Shown: in pieces, positions 1 to 7,956 of the stretch
Layout: each line of letters starts with the position of its first letter
Numbering within the stretch: the first letter of the stretch is position 1
Assembly (NCBI RefSeq): GCF_025698945.1
Contig: NZ_JAILWM010000003.1
Span: 124,001 to 188,000, forward strand
Length of the DNA: 64,000 nucleotides
Source: Nitrosopumilus sp.
Lineage (GTDB): Archaea > Thermoproteota > Nitrososphaeria > Nitrososphaerales > Nitrosopumilaceae
Direction of reading: 5' to 3'
The notes under the pieces: generated by a model
Databases searched by the model: none
Told to the model about the DNA's origin: nothing
The model's input: only the letters and a program-made list of their open reading frames with translations
Translations under genes and position numbers: made by a program

Positions 1-927
1 CAAACATATGATAGGGTTAATCAAAGTCCATTAGGAGCAGGACCTGTTGGTGGAACAAGTATTCCCATTAATCGAGATACAACTGCAAAACTTTTAGGCT
101 TTGATTCACTAGTTGAAAATTCAATTGATGCAACAAGTACACGTGATTTTGTAGCAGAATACGTATCTGTAATTGCGATTTTGATGACTAATCTAAGTAA
201 GATAGCAGAAGACTTTGTAATATGGTCTACTTCAGAATTTTCCTTTATTGAACTTGCAGATGAATTTACATCACCATCAAGTGTAATGCCACAAAAGAAA
301 AATCCAGACATTTTAGAATTAACTCGAGGAAAAACTGCTGAAATTATTGGAACACTTACTGCAATACTAACTACCATCAAAGGTTTAGCTTCAGGTTATG
401 GAAGAGATCTACAACAAATCAAATCTTCAATCTGGTCTACTTCAAAAACATCTATTAGTGCATTACTGATTTTAAAATCGCTTTTACTAACACTAAAAGT
501 AAATGAAAAGCAAATGAAAAAAGTTACAGAATCTAGTAATTTAATTGCACTAGACATTGCTGAAAAATTAGTTCAAGAAGGAATTCCATTTAGAGTGACT
601 CATAAAATTTCAGGAATTTTAGTTCAACTAGCACATCAATCAAAAAAACCGATCTCAAAACTAACATCTGTAGATATAAAAAAATCAGTAAGTGGCACAA
701 ATGTAGATCCTAAATTAGTCTCAAAAATTATCGGTACGACTACTGTGATATCTTCTCTAAAAGATAGAAATTCTCTTGGATCCTCAGGCTATGATGAGCA
801 AAAAAGAATGATTTCCGATAGAACCCAAATGATAAACAACTATAGAATCGATGTGTCTTCAAGAGAAAATAAAATTAATTCATCAATTGATGAAATGACA
901 AAACAAATTCAGAAGATCATAAAATAG
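1..927 (+). CDS. argH: Argininosuccinate lyase, 3' part
   Basis: Cleaves argininosuccinate to arginine and fumarate, the last step of arginine biosynthesis. Frame 1 is open from the first base, so the gene starts upstream of the window and the N-terminal part is missing. The fumarase/lyase superfamily signature SSVMPQKKNP, which carries the flexible catalytic-loop serines, is encoded at about 271-306. An upstream GPVGGTS segment at about 46-60 also fits the family. The C-terminal helical domain is complete and ends at TAG 925-927. A tRNA-Lys gene follows on the other strand. The family assignment is firm; only the true start is unknown. Confidence 0.95.
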   Translation, partial: QTYDRVNQSPLGAGPVGGTSIPINRDTTAKLLGFDSLVENSIDATSTRDFVAEYVSVIAILMTNLSKIAEDFVIWSTSEFSFIELADEFTSPSSVMPQKKNPDILELTRGKTAEIIGTLTAILTTIKGLASGYGRDLQQIKSSIWSTSKTSISALLILKSLLLTLKVNEKQMKKVTESSNLIALDIAEKLVQEGIPFRVTHKISGILVQLAHQSKKPISKLTSVDIKKSVSGTNVDPKLVSKIIGTTTVISSLKDRNSLGSSGYDEQKRMISDRTQMINNYRIDVSSRENKINSSIDEMTKQIQKIIK

Positions 928-943
928 TTAATAAAAAGAGCAG

Positions 944-1017
944 CGGGTCTAGTGGGATTCGGACCCACGACAACCGGATTAAAAGTCCGGTGCGCTACCT
1001 GGCTGCGCCATAGACCC
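944..1017 (-). tRNA. tRNA-Lys (UUU)
   Basis: On the minus strand a full cloverleaf can be folded. The acceptor GGGTCTA pairs with TAGACCC, the anticodon loop is CTTTTAA with anticodon TTT, and the T arm is GTGGG-TTCGAAT-CCCAC. The 3' CCA is not encoded. No intron is seen. It lies tail to tail with argH. Confidence 0.95.
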
Positions 1018-1114
1018 CTGATGAAAAATGCTTTTCGTGTATAATTTAGTCTTTTACAAAATTTTTTGTTGTGACAGAAACTTTTAATCTGGCAATTTGA
1101 TTCAAACAACTTGT

Positions 1115-1192
1115 GCCCTTGTAGTATAGCCCGGTCTAGAATTCGGCCCTGTCACGGCTGAGACGCGTGTTCAAATCCCGCCGAGGGCGCCA
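1115..1192 (+). tRNA. tRNA-Asp (GUC)
   Basis: Acceptor GCCCTTG pairs with CGAGGGC with one G-U. The anticodon loop is CTGTCAC, giving anticodon GTC, and the T loop is TTCAAAT. Unlike the neighbouring tRNA-Lys, the 3' CCA is encoded (1190-1192). It is divergent from tRNA-Lys with about 97 nt between them, presumably holding both promoters. Confidence 0.94.
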
Positions 1193-1326
1193 TTATTTCT
1201 TAATTATTTCATTGAAAATGATTTTTTAACCGATCATACATGATAGATTTCGTTGTTACTGAAATTGAAATTATGATATAATTTCTTACAAGAATATTAA
1301 AATTCAGGCAATTTTAGTAAAAATTG

Positions 1327-2148
1327 ATGTCTGAGGAGAAAAAAGAATCTGAAATTAAATCAGAAGACAAATCAGCATCAGAAAAAGTTACTGCACAAGA
1401 AAATGCAGACGTCAAAGTTAAAGCTGCAGAAGAAGCAAAGGCTGTTGTAGAAGAAAAAACAATAGAAACAACAGAAGCAGCTGAAGAAGCAGCAGAAAAA
1501 ACTAAAGCTGCTGAAAAGGCCGCAGAGTCTACCAAAGCTGCAGATGAAGCAAAAATTGCTGCTGAAGCTGCAGCCAAAGCAATGGCTGCAGCAAAGGCCG
1601 CTGAAGAAGCAGAAGCTGCCGCAAAAGAAGCAATTGCAAAGGCACAAGCAGCAAAGGAAGCCGCAGAGAAAGCAGCTGAAGAAGAATACAAGGCAATTAC
1701 CGCTGAGGTTAAGGCAGATACAGCAAAACCTGTTGAATATACGTTTAAGCGACAAGGCGAAGAGATCTTCCGTCGTGATATGGGTGAGCCAGAATTTTTC
1801 TTAGATAAAAAAGATAGATTTCCACGTCCCATACTATCACAAGAACAGCAAGAATCACTTACAAGAAAAGCAGAAATTCCACAGGATCAAACCCCAAAAT
1901 ATAATCCAGAACATGTTCTTAGTCCAGAATTTGGTGGTTTATCAAACTATGAACGTGGTGTTGATTCATTTTTAGCAGAAGCAAAAGCAACTCTTGCAAA
2001 ATTAAAATCTGATCCTGAATCATCACTCAAACAAATTAGAGATGCAGAAAACGATATTAAATATTTAGAATCTATTCACGAAAATTATTTTATTGGCATG
2101 AATGTATTTAGAACAGCAAAAGGCGGACGAAGTAAACTAAAGGCATAA
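1327..2148 (+). CDS. Ala/Glu/Lys-rich coiled-coil protein of unknown function
   Basis: I do not recognise a characterised family. From ATG 1327 (an in-frame TTG lies directly before it) the product has 273 residues. Residues ~1-135 are almost only Ala, Glu, Lys, Thr and Asp in heptad-like runs (AAEEAAEK, KAAEEAEAAAKEA), predicting a long, highly charged coiled coil. Residues ~140-273 are of ordinary composition and contain PEFFLDKKDRFPRP, a possible second helical pair and a basic tail ending GGRSKLKA. There is no signal peptide, so it is probably cytosolic. It ends at the base before the earliest possible start of the HemA-like gene, so the two are probably co-transcribed. An AT-rich stretch at about 1292-1303 could be its TATA element. 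Confidence 0.75.
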   Translation: MSEEKKESEIKSEDKSASEKVTAQENADVKVKAAEEAKAVVEEKTIETTEAAEEAAEKTKAAEKAAESTKAADEAKIAAEAAAKAMAAAKAAEEAEAAAKEAIAKAQAAKEAAEKAAEEEYKAITAEVKADTAKPVEYTFKRQGEEIFRRDMGEPEFFLDKKDRFPRPILSQEQQESLTRKAEIPQDQTPKYNPEHVLSPEFGGLSNYERGVDSFLAEAKATLAKLKSDPESSLKQIRDAENDIKYLESIHENYFIGMNVFRTAKGGRSKLKA

Positions 2149-2160
2149 TTGGTGATGATG

Positions 2161-3237
2161 ATGGGTAAAGTAAATTTTGATGTTATGAATACACGAGTCA
2201 CTTTCAAAAATATTCCACTTCATACATTATCAAAATTCACATTCAAAGATGTAACTGCTGCATGTCAAGAATTCAAAAAAATTCCAAATGTTGATGAATG
2301 CATAATTATTCAAACAGCAAGTAGAGTTGAAATCTTTACTGTTAGTAATGTGGAATCTGAAGATTCTCCAGATGCAAGACGTCCTGAAGGAAAAGGATTG
2401 GTGTTAAATCAAATTAAAGATACTTGGATTTCTTTGTCATCATTAGAACAAATAGACATTGATCATTTTGATCAAACATTAGAAGTTTACAAGGGTGATG
2501 ATGTTTACCGAAATCTATTACGATTAGCAGCAGGACTGGATTCAGTAGTTGTAGGAAAAAGAGAAATTTTAAATGAAGTTTCCCAATCATTGGCCACTGC
2601 AAAATCTGCAGGCACCTCTGGAGACATACTCCACAAATTATTTGATAGTGTGATTAGATTAGCCGAGAAAATGAGAACAAGCACTGGAATTGAAAATAAT
2701 GTGATCTCAATAGGTGATGTTGCTGTAAAACTAGTTGATGAGAAAGCAGGATTGGATGATAAAAAGAAAGTACTCTTAATTGGAACTGGTGAATCTGCCG
2801 CTCGAGTTGCTAAAACTTTGAACAAAAGAGGAATAAAATTTGATGTGACAAGTAGAACAGTTGATCGTGCTACAGGTTTTTCAGTAATCTTAGGTGGAAC
2901 ACCTGTCGATTTTAATGATGTGTTGGCTGGATTTGACAAGTATGATATTGTCTTTGTTGCAACAACAGCAGATTATTTCTTAATTACATTTGATCGAATT
3001 CATTTAGTAATGGAGGATAAGAAGAAAGGTACACTGATCATGGATTTGTCAGAACCAAGAGCCGTTGAAGAAGGAATAACTGCGTTACCTGGAATAAAAT
3101 TGCTCTTCAAAGATCAGATAGCAGAAATTTATGAGGAAAATGTTAGAGCAAGAGTAGGTATTGTACCTGCTGTTGAGAAAATTATTGAAAAAGAACTACC
3201 TGTTTTATCTGCTAGAATGACTATACTAGAAGCGTAG
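2161..3237 (+). CDS. Glutamyl-tRNA reductase-like protein lacking catalytic residues
   Basis: Clear homologue of glutamyl-tRNA reductase (HemA), which makes glutamate-1-semialdehyde for tetrapyrroles. Family landmarks are present: QTxxRVEIF (~residues 51-59), LLRLAAGLDSVVVGKREIL (~119-137), ISIGDVAVKLV, and a nucleotide-binding LLIGTGESAARVAK (~204-217). The catalytic motif TCNR, however, reads TASR (codons 2314-2325), so the nucleophilic Cys is Ala. The His usually before LFRxAxGL is Asn (codon 2512-2514). The protein is also short, 358 residues against about 400-420, and lacks most of the C-terminal dimerisation domain. Start choice: a run of TTG, GTG and three ATG codons spans 2149-2163; GGTGAT at 2151-2156 matches an archaeal Shine-Dalgarno and favours ATG 2161. 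Either a non-catalytic paralogue or a diverged enzyme. Confidence 0.85.
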   Translation: MGKVNFDVMNTRVTFKNIPLHTLSKFTFKDVTAACQEFKKIPNVDECIIIQTASRVEIFTVSNVESEDSPDARRPEGKGLVLNQIKDTWISLSSLEQIDIDHFDQTLEVYKGDDVYRNLLRLAAGLDSVVVGKREILNEVSQSLATAKSAGTSGDILHKLFDSVIRLAEKMRTSTGIENNVISIGDVAVKLVDEKAGLDDKKKVLLIGTGESAARVAKTLNKRGIKFDVTSRTVDRATGFSVILGGTPVDFNDVLAGFDKYDIVFVATTADYFLITFDRIHLVMEDKKKGTLIMDLSEPRAVEEGITALPGIKLLFKDQIAEIYEENVRARVGIVPAVEKIIEKELPVLSARMTILEA

Positions 3238-3243
3238 TTTTTC

Positions 3244-3411
3244 TTAAAGACCCTGTTTTCTTAATAGGAATTGCATAATGGCTTCTTTTGAATAATCGAT
3301 TCCGTGTTCTTCTTCTGTATGATTTCTAAAATTTTCAATTACTTCTTCCATCTCTCCTTCGGCAATAAAATCACATTCAAAACCGTAATCAATACACTTG
3401 AGATTTGCCAT
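3244..3411 (-). CDS. DUF1059 family small protein
   Basis: Product of 55 residues starting MANLKCIDYGFECDF, followed by an acidic helical segment and ending LLRKQGL. The first Cys-containing strand and the later HTEEEHG motif are typical of DUF1059 proteins, which are common in archaea and have no established function. The ATG at 3409-3411 is preferred over an upstream in-frame ATG because family members begin at this point. It is convergent with the HemA-like gene, only 6 nt apart. Confidence 0.75.
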   Translation of the reverse strand: MANLKCIDYGFECDFIAEGEMEEVIENFRNHTEEEHGIDYSKEAIMQFLLRKQGL

Positions 3412-3624
3412 AATTTGATGAAAAATACTCAATATAAAAATCCACAGGTAAACACCATAATAGAGACAATGATCTTATTCGTAAATCAAATTTTTCTAGT
3501 TGACAAATTTGTTCTTCATAAATTGGAAAACATCCTCAAAGCATCTTGTATTAAAACCATCAGAATGATTTAGTCTGATAATTTCTACGAATCCCTATTA
3601 AGCAATTTTTCATTTCTGAGTTTA

Positions 3625-4461
3625 ATGACTAGACTACTGTATGCATCAATCATTGCTTCAATAATTTTGATGTCTATTTTTAGTATCGATGCCTTCGCCC
3701 AGTCAAATTTTAAAAAAATTGAAGGTGACGAAATACAAAAAAATTCTGTTTCACAAGACATTCTTGCAAAAATAGAACTATCAAAAAAACAATTTCTAAA
3801 AGCAAAAGAGACTGAACAAAAGCGCAATGCCCAACAAAAATTCATTGAGGAACAACGAATTCTAGCACAAGAATCTCTAAAACAAGAGCTCCAAAGAATG
3901 GAAAAAACATACGAAGAATTTACTCCTAGAAATGCATTTGCAAAATATGTTTCAAATCTTAATGTGACAAATCATGGAATATTCTGGGATCAGTTTGATT
4001 ATCTTCAAACAAAAATTGTTCTAGCAAGAGATGCAAGAGATTCTGTTCTTAAACAGGGAGGAACATTTTCTGATGCCATGAAGCAATATGTTCAATTTGC
4101 CAAGATGTCAAAAATTGAAATGCAAAACATTGTGCGTGAACTTAACATAAAACACAATCTTGCACAAGAAGACATCCAGTCTAATTTTGACATTAATGGA
4201 AAATTGCCAAGATATGAAAATGATCTTGAAGCTCCATGTTATGGATGTACCGCAAAAATATCTAAGGTTCAAATTGACTCAAATCAATCAGTCCCAATAA
4301 CTAGGATTGTGTATGAGCCAAAACCTACACAAATTACTGAACTACAAGATTCTCTTTCAGATCTCCAAAAACAATTCCTAGAATCAAGAAACATTGTAGC
4401 TCAGAAAAAAATGGTATTTGAGATGAATGAAATCATAAAACAAATTCAAATTCTCAGATAA
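3625..4461 (+). CDS. Secreted coiled-coil protein of unknown function
   Basis: Residues 1-25 form a signal peptide: a basic start (MTR), a hydrophobic core and a DAFAQS cleavage region. The mature part is dominated by Gln/Lys/Glu-rich helices (~residues 40-105 and 225-278), suggesting two coiled-coil segments flanking a central region. That region contains one CYGC pair near residue 205 that could form a disulfide or bind a metal. No enzymatic motif is seen. It is probably exported and bound to the cell surface or other envelope proteins. It is followed by a T-rich stretch and then another exported protein. Confidence 0.7.
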   Translation: MTRLLYASIIASIILMSIFSIDAFAQSNFKKIEGDEIQKNSVSQDILAKIELSKKQFLKAKETEQKRNAQQKFIEEQRILAQESLKQELQRMEKTYEEFTPRNAFAKYVSNLNVTNHGIFWDQFDYLQTKIVLARDARDSVLKQGGTFSDAMKQYVQFAKMSKIEMQNIVRELNIKHNLAQEDIQSNFDINGKLPRYENDLEAPCYGCTAKISKVQIDSNQSVPITRIVYEPKPTQITELQDSLSDLQKQFLESRNIVAQKKMVFEMNEIIKQIQILR

Positions 4462-4464
4462 TCC

Positions 4465-4474
4465 TTTCTTTTTT
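4465..4474 (+). terminator. Oligo-T termination tract
   Basis: A T-rich run interrupted by one C begins four bases after the stop codon of the secreted coiled-coil gene, and further T runs follow at about 4501-4508. Archaeal terminators are often plain T tracts without a hairpin, so this is a reasonable terminator candidate. There is no experimental support. Confidence 0.4.
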
Positions 4475-4609
4475 ACTTAAAATTTTGATGTTGTTATCAT
4501 TTTTTTTACTACGATTTCTTTATCGGAAATTAACCTAAAAATTAATCACTAGTTAAACTCTAAGTTCAAATATGTCTTCATTTAATTGGGCTTACTCTAG
4601 TGTATTTCT

Positions 4610-6070
4610 ATGTTTGAAAAAAAATTCAAATTTTTACTTGGCATACTAGTCATATCAATTTCTATTTCTTTTCTAACTTGGGCTAATGTTATTTCTTTTG
4701 GAGATATGGATGATGATGGAATAATTGATTCAATTGATAATTGTCCAAGGAATTTTAATCAAGACCAAGAAGATTCTGATTTTGATAAAATAGGAAATTA
4801 TTGTGATTCAGATGATGACAATGACGGAATAGTTGATTTTCTTGATTCCTTTGATATTGAACCTCTAGATTGGGCTGATTTTGATTTTGATGGTATAGGA
4901 AATTCAAAAGATGAAGATGATGACAATGACGGAATATTAGATTCAGAAGATTCTGAACCAATATTGGCCTCAGAAATTCTTGCTACAAAATATCTTGATG
5001 ACATACAAGACTGTGCAAACATCAATGATGATACATCACGACATCTATGTTATACGGTATTTTTTGGTAAAATAACAAAGAATGAACAAAATAATTCTAA
5101 TGCTCTTGAACTATCTATAGCATTATCTAAGATTGGAGCTATTGATGATTGTCATTTTGTTTCTCATGAAATTGGCCACGTGGCTTTTGAGGAGAACCCC
5201 AATGTCATTTCAAATTTGATAGGAATGGATGGAACAATGTGTAGAGGTGGATATTTTCATGGAGTCTTGGCATCCTATTTCCATAGTATCAAAGAACACA
5301 ATGAATCATTTCCAAGTGATTACAATTTAGTTTGCAATGAATTAATTGGATCTTCAAATTACCAGGACTGTGTACATGGATTAGGACATGGTCTAGTTCA
5401 TTACTTTGGTAATGATCTGGATTCTTCTTTGGAGCTATGTCATGAAATGTCATTTTATCAAAATATCCTATGTGTAAAAGGTGTGATGATGCAATACACA
5501 GACAATACTATGACCCAAAAGGGAATTTCTCAAAATGTTGTCTCTGATCTTTGCGATGAATCACAACTAGAGAAACTTGATTTTATTGAATGCAGTATGT
5601 CTTTAGGTACCACTTTGTCCTTTTTTAACAACCATGATTATGATAAAAGTTCAAAATTTTGTGAATATGTTGAAAATGAAAAAGGACAGTCTTATTGTCT
5701 TGATGGTTTAAGGTTAGAAATTTCTGATTCTGAAAACTACAAAACCAAACCTCTAACTGAAGAGATTAGAGAAAAATTCCAACCCCAGTTTGAATCAGAT
5801 TATGTTATTGATATAAGAAGTCCCGCAATAGTTTCAAACTTTGATCATATTCAAGAGATTGACCTGATCACATTTTCTATAGACTCTCCACAATATGTCA
5901 TAATGTATGTCCCAAGTGAGTTTGTATCATCCGATTTATGGATAACAGTAAATGGTCAAATCCCAAACAACTTAGTTGTAAAAAATAATATCTTAGATGA
6001 AGAAATTACAATGTTTAGTTTTGTTCCCAAAACCAAAGGAATTGTAATGATTTCTCCTTTCTCTGACTAA
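4610..6070 (+). CDS. Membrane-anchored thrombospondin type 3 repeat protein with a Cys/His-rich domain
   Basis: Residues ~8-28 form an N-terminal hydrophobic anchor or uncleaved signal. Residues ~30-120 carry acidic calcium-binding repeats of thrombospondin type 3 style (DxDxDGIxDxxDNCP, DSDDDNDGIVD, DEDDDNDGILD). Residues ~130-375 form a separate domain with regularly spaced Cys and His motifs (CHFVSHEIGH, CRGGYFHG, CVHGLGHG, CHEM, CVKG), which looks like a metal or cofactor site. I cannot name the family. The last ~85 residues look like a beta-sandwich (FSIDSPQYVIMYVPSEF). Probably an extracellular, surface-tethered protein. The repeats and export signal are clear; the function is unknown. 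Confidence 0.75.
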   Translation: MFEKKFKFLLGILVISISISFLTWANVISFGDMDDDGIIDSIDNCPRNFNQDQEDSDFDKIGNYCDSDDDNDGIVDFLDSFDIEPLDWADFDFDGIGNSKDEDDDNDGILDSEDSEPILASEILATKYLDDIQDCANINDDTSRHLCYTVFFGKITKNEQNNSNALELSIALSKIGAIDDCHFVSHEIGHVAFEENPNVISNLIGMDGTMCRGGYFHGVLASYFHSIKEHNESFPSDYNLVCNELIGSSNYQDCVHGLGHGLVHYFGNDLDSSLELCHEMSFYQNILCVKGVMMQYTDNTMTQKGISQNVVSDLCDESQLEKLDFIECSMSLGTTLSFFNNHDYDKSSKFCEYVENEKGQSYCLDGLRLEISDSENYKTKPLTEEIREKFQPQFESDYVIDIRSPAIVSNFDHIQEIDLITFSIDSPQYVIMYVPSEFVSSDLWITVNGQIPNNLVVKNNILDEEITMFSFVPKTKGIVMISPFSD

Positions 6071-6098
6071 ATTATGCCTGGATTATCTTTAAAATATT

Positions 6099-6941
6099 CT
6101 ATCCGTAAGACTCAAACTTGATTGCAAAACTACCGTCAGGCTTTTTCTCATGTTCTGTTACAAAGCCTTTAGGCCCTAGGTACTCTATTACTCCATCAAT
6201 GGTTCCTTGGTAGCCACAAATGTAGATTATGGTATTATCGGGTGTGATCTCCTCTCCTACCATCTCCTCAACTGGTGACAGACCTGTTTTTTTATCGGGT
6301 TTAAAAAAAGATTCAACTCTACCTACGTGTCCATTCCATGATCTGTTAAAGAATTCTTTTGGTCTGCTTATTGCTGCTCTGTATCTAAAGTTCCACTGGT
6401 CTCTCCCTCTCTTCTTACTTTCATTTTCTAAATCAGTTAACAATCTCTTGTAGCTTAACTCGTCAACATAACTTGCACCATGTAAAACAATTATTTCTCG
6501 TTTATCATTAGTGTCATGGAAATGTTTTGCAAATGCAATAAATGGTGCAAGACCTGTGCCTCCACCTACACAAATTACTCTACGATTATCTTTTTTTCCA
6601 TTTGGTAATGTATCGCTAATTTGTAAAGCAGCGCCTGTTGGATCTCCAAGATAAACTTCATCGCCAACACTCGCATAAAACAATTCAGTAGTAACTCTTC
6701 CTGGAAGTGGTTTTCTTACCCATCTAATTACAAATTCATAATAATCTCTGTTTTCTGGATGTGATGCAATTGAATATGCTCTTCGTACAATTTTTTTTTC
6801 AGAAGGAATTGGCAAACCAATTGTTAGAAATTGACCAGTTTTGTACTGAGGCATTCCAGTATCTGGGACCAATCGTATGATTACAAGATCCTCTTTTAAT
6901 AATTCCATATAGGTTACTTTTGCCTTGGTCTCAGTTACCAT
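6099..6941 (-). CDS. Ferredoxin--NADP+ reductase-type flavoprotein
   Basis: FNR-fold oxidoreductase of 280 residues. The FAD domain comes first (GQFLTIGLP near 37-45, then RRAYSIAS, the FAD-binding RxYS motif). The NAD(P) domain has VGGGTGLAPF near residue 127 and ICGYQGTIDGV near the C terminus. It most likely moves electrons between ferredoxin and NADP+, which matters here because the nuo operon in this window has no NADH module. No extra iron-sulfur domain is visible, so the partner must be separate. An AT-rich TATA-like sequence about 25-35 nt upstream (6966-6976, minus strand) fits a leaderless transcript. Confidence 0.88.
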   Translation of the reverse strand: MVTETKAKVTYMELLKEDLVIIRLVPDTGMPQYKTGQFLTIGLPIPSEKKIVRRAYSIASHPENRDYYEFVIRWVRKPLPGRVTTELFYASVGDEVYLGDPTGAALQISDTLPNGKKDNRRVICVGGGTGLAPFIAFAKHFHDTNDKREIIVLHGASYVDELSYKRLLTDLENESKKRGRDQWNFRYRAAISRPKEFFNRSWNGHVGRVESFFKPDKKTGLSPVEEMVGEEITPDNTIIYICGYQGTIDGVIEYLGPKGFVTEHEKKPDGSFAIKFESYG

Positions 6942-6965
6942 ACAGAATCTTTTTTCGCTACTTTG

Positions 6966-6976
6966 GATAAATATAT
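6966..6976 (-). promoter_or_regulatory. Putative TATA box of the FNR-type gene
   Basis: The minus strand reads ATATATTTATC here, centred about 30 nt before the ATG at 6941. That spacing puts the transcription start at or a few bases before the start codon, the usual leaderless arrangement in this group. Confidence 0.4.
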
Positions 6977-7034
6977 TTCTCTTGAAAATTGATTAAAAAT
7001 TCAATTTCTATTCTAAAACATAAAAATTAGTTTG

Positions 7035-7057
7035 AAATCAATCAAAAAAATTGATTT
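7035..7057 (-). terminator. Hairpin downstream of FBPase/IMPase gene
   Basis: A perfect 8-bp inverted repeat, AAATCAAT / ATTGATTT, with a 7-nt loop lies 10 nt past the stop codon of the FBPase/IMPase gene. In the minus-strand transcript the loop is U-rich, and another U run follows about 8 nt after the stem. It may act as a terminator. In this AT-rich region chance cannot be excluded. Confidence 0.35.
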
Positions 7058-7066
7058 TCCATCTAA

Positions 7067-7873
7067 TCAACACTCATTGATATGTGACATTATTTCATTA
7101 AGAATTTCTTGATTTGAAGCTGCAATAAAAGAAACTCTTGTTTCATAACTCAGATCTGCATCAAGTGGTTTCAAGTTTGCATCAAGTAGTAATCCTCCAG
7201 CCTCTTTTACAATTAGATATCCTGCTGCGATATCTTGAATTCTAATCTTATCTCTTAAGTCAATAAAAATATCCATATATCCTCTGGCAAAAAATGCCAT
7301 CTCAAGTGCATTTGCACCAAAATGTCTGGTATGGTGATTATGATTCTCAAAAATTGCATCCATTCTCCTCATCAATTCCTTTGACGCACCTGATGTGTTA
7401 ATGCCAATTATTTTGTAAATTGGATCTTTATTGTGTACCTGAATTTTAACATCATTAAAAAATGAACCCTTGTTTTTTGATGCCCAATATGTATCCCCAT
7501 TATCTAGATTAGTAATGACCCCATCAGTAATTGAGCTAAGTTTATCTTCAGTTGCAAATGCTAACGAACTACAAAAAAATGGAACTCCTCTTACTGCATT
7601 TGCAGAACCATCAATTGCATCCATGATGACATATCCTTTTGGATTCTCAGATAGATCAACTCTTCCACATTCTTCTCCTAGAACAATACATTCAAAATTA
7701 ATTTCTTTAAGATAATCAAGTACTGTTTTCTCTGCAACAATATCGATATTTCTTGAAACATCTCCGCCTGCACCAATTCCAAAATCTCCTGCAGCATGAT
7801 CTGTTCCTGCAAGATGTTTTACATTTTCATAAATTCTATCTGATGCTTCTCGTAGGATTTCAATTATTTCCAT
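7067..7873 (-). CDS. Fructose-1,6-bisphosphatase / inositol monophosphatase family protein
   Basis: Mg2+-dependent sugar phosphatase of the archaeal FBPase/IMPase family, 268 residues. Metal-site motifs are in the usual order: GEECG (~residue 70), MDAIDGSANAVRG (the DPIDGT motif with Pro changed to Ala, ~90), and QDIAAGYLIVKEAGG near the C terminus, where the usual Trp-Asp is Gln-Asp. In an autotroph feeding carbon upward from acetyl-CoA it could serve gluconeogenesis (fructose bisphosphate to fructose 6-phosphate) or inositol phosphate hydrolysis. The ATG three codons inside the longest frame is chosen because family proteins begin near MEIIEILREA. It is divergent from the gene at 7957. Confidence 0.87.
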   Translation of the reverse strand: MEIIEILREASDRIYENVKHLAGTDHAAGDFGIGAGGDVSRNIDIVAEKTVLDYLKEINFECIVLGEECGRVDLSENPKGYVIMDAIDGSANAVRGVPFFCSSLAFATEDKLSSITDGVITNLDNGDTYWASKNKGSFFNDVKIQVHNKDPIYKIIGINTSGASKELMRRMDAIFENHNHHTRHFGANALEMAFFARGYMDIFIDLRDKIRIQDIAAGYLIVKEAGGLLLDANLKPLDADLSYETRVSFIAASNQEILNEIMSHINEC

Positions 7874-7956
7874 ATTGCACATTTTTTGCTTCGTAATTTA
7901 AGTGAAGAATAATATTTTATTTGAAAGCATAAATAACAATAAAGAAGCTTACGTTT

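Noticed and set aside
909-1109. Minus-strand open frame across 909-1109
   Set aside because: It runs through the tRNA-Lys gene and has no protein-like features.
1267-1285. Inverted repeat GAAATTA/TAATTTC upstream of the Ala-rich gene
   Set aside because: Only 7 bp of nearly pure A/T; expected by chance in such a gap and not at a position that suggests a function.
1500-1690. Tandem-repeat or CRISPR-like look of the GCA/GCT/GAA-rich DNA
   Set aside because: No constant unit or spacer; it is coding sequence for an alanine-rich coiled coil.
1378-1832. Two long open frames on the minus strand opposite the Ala-rich gene
   Set aside because: Their Ala/Ser- or Cys/Phe-rich sequences are simply the complement of the repetitive GCA/GAA codons; no start signal or natural composition.
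3304-3573. Plus-strand 89-codon frame
   Set aside because: Antisense to the DUF1059 gene, Phe/Ile-rich with no convincing start; treated as a shadow.
4700-4950. GATGATGA repeats resembling C boxes or a DNA repeat
   Set aside because: They encode Asp codons of the calcium-binding repeats, in frame throughout.
5150-5180. HEIGH in the TSP3 protein as a zincin protease motif
   Set aside because: The motif sits in a repeated Cys/His pattern and no further zincin residues are visible, so a protease call is not supported.
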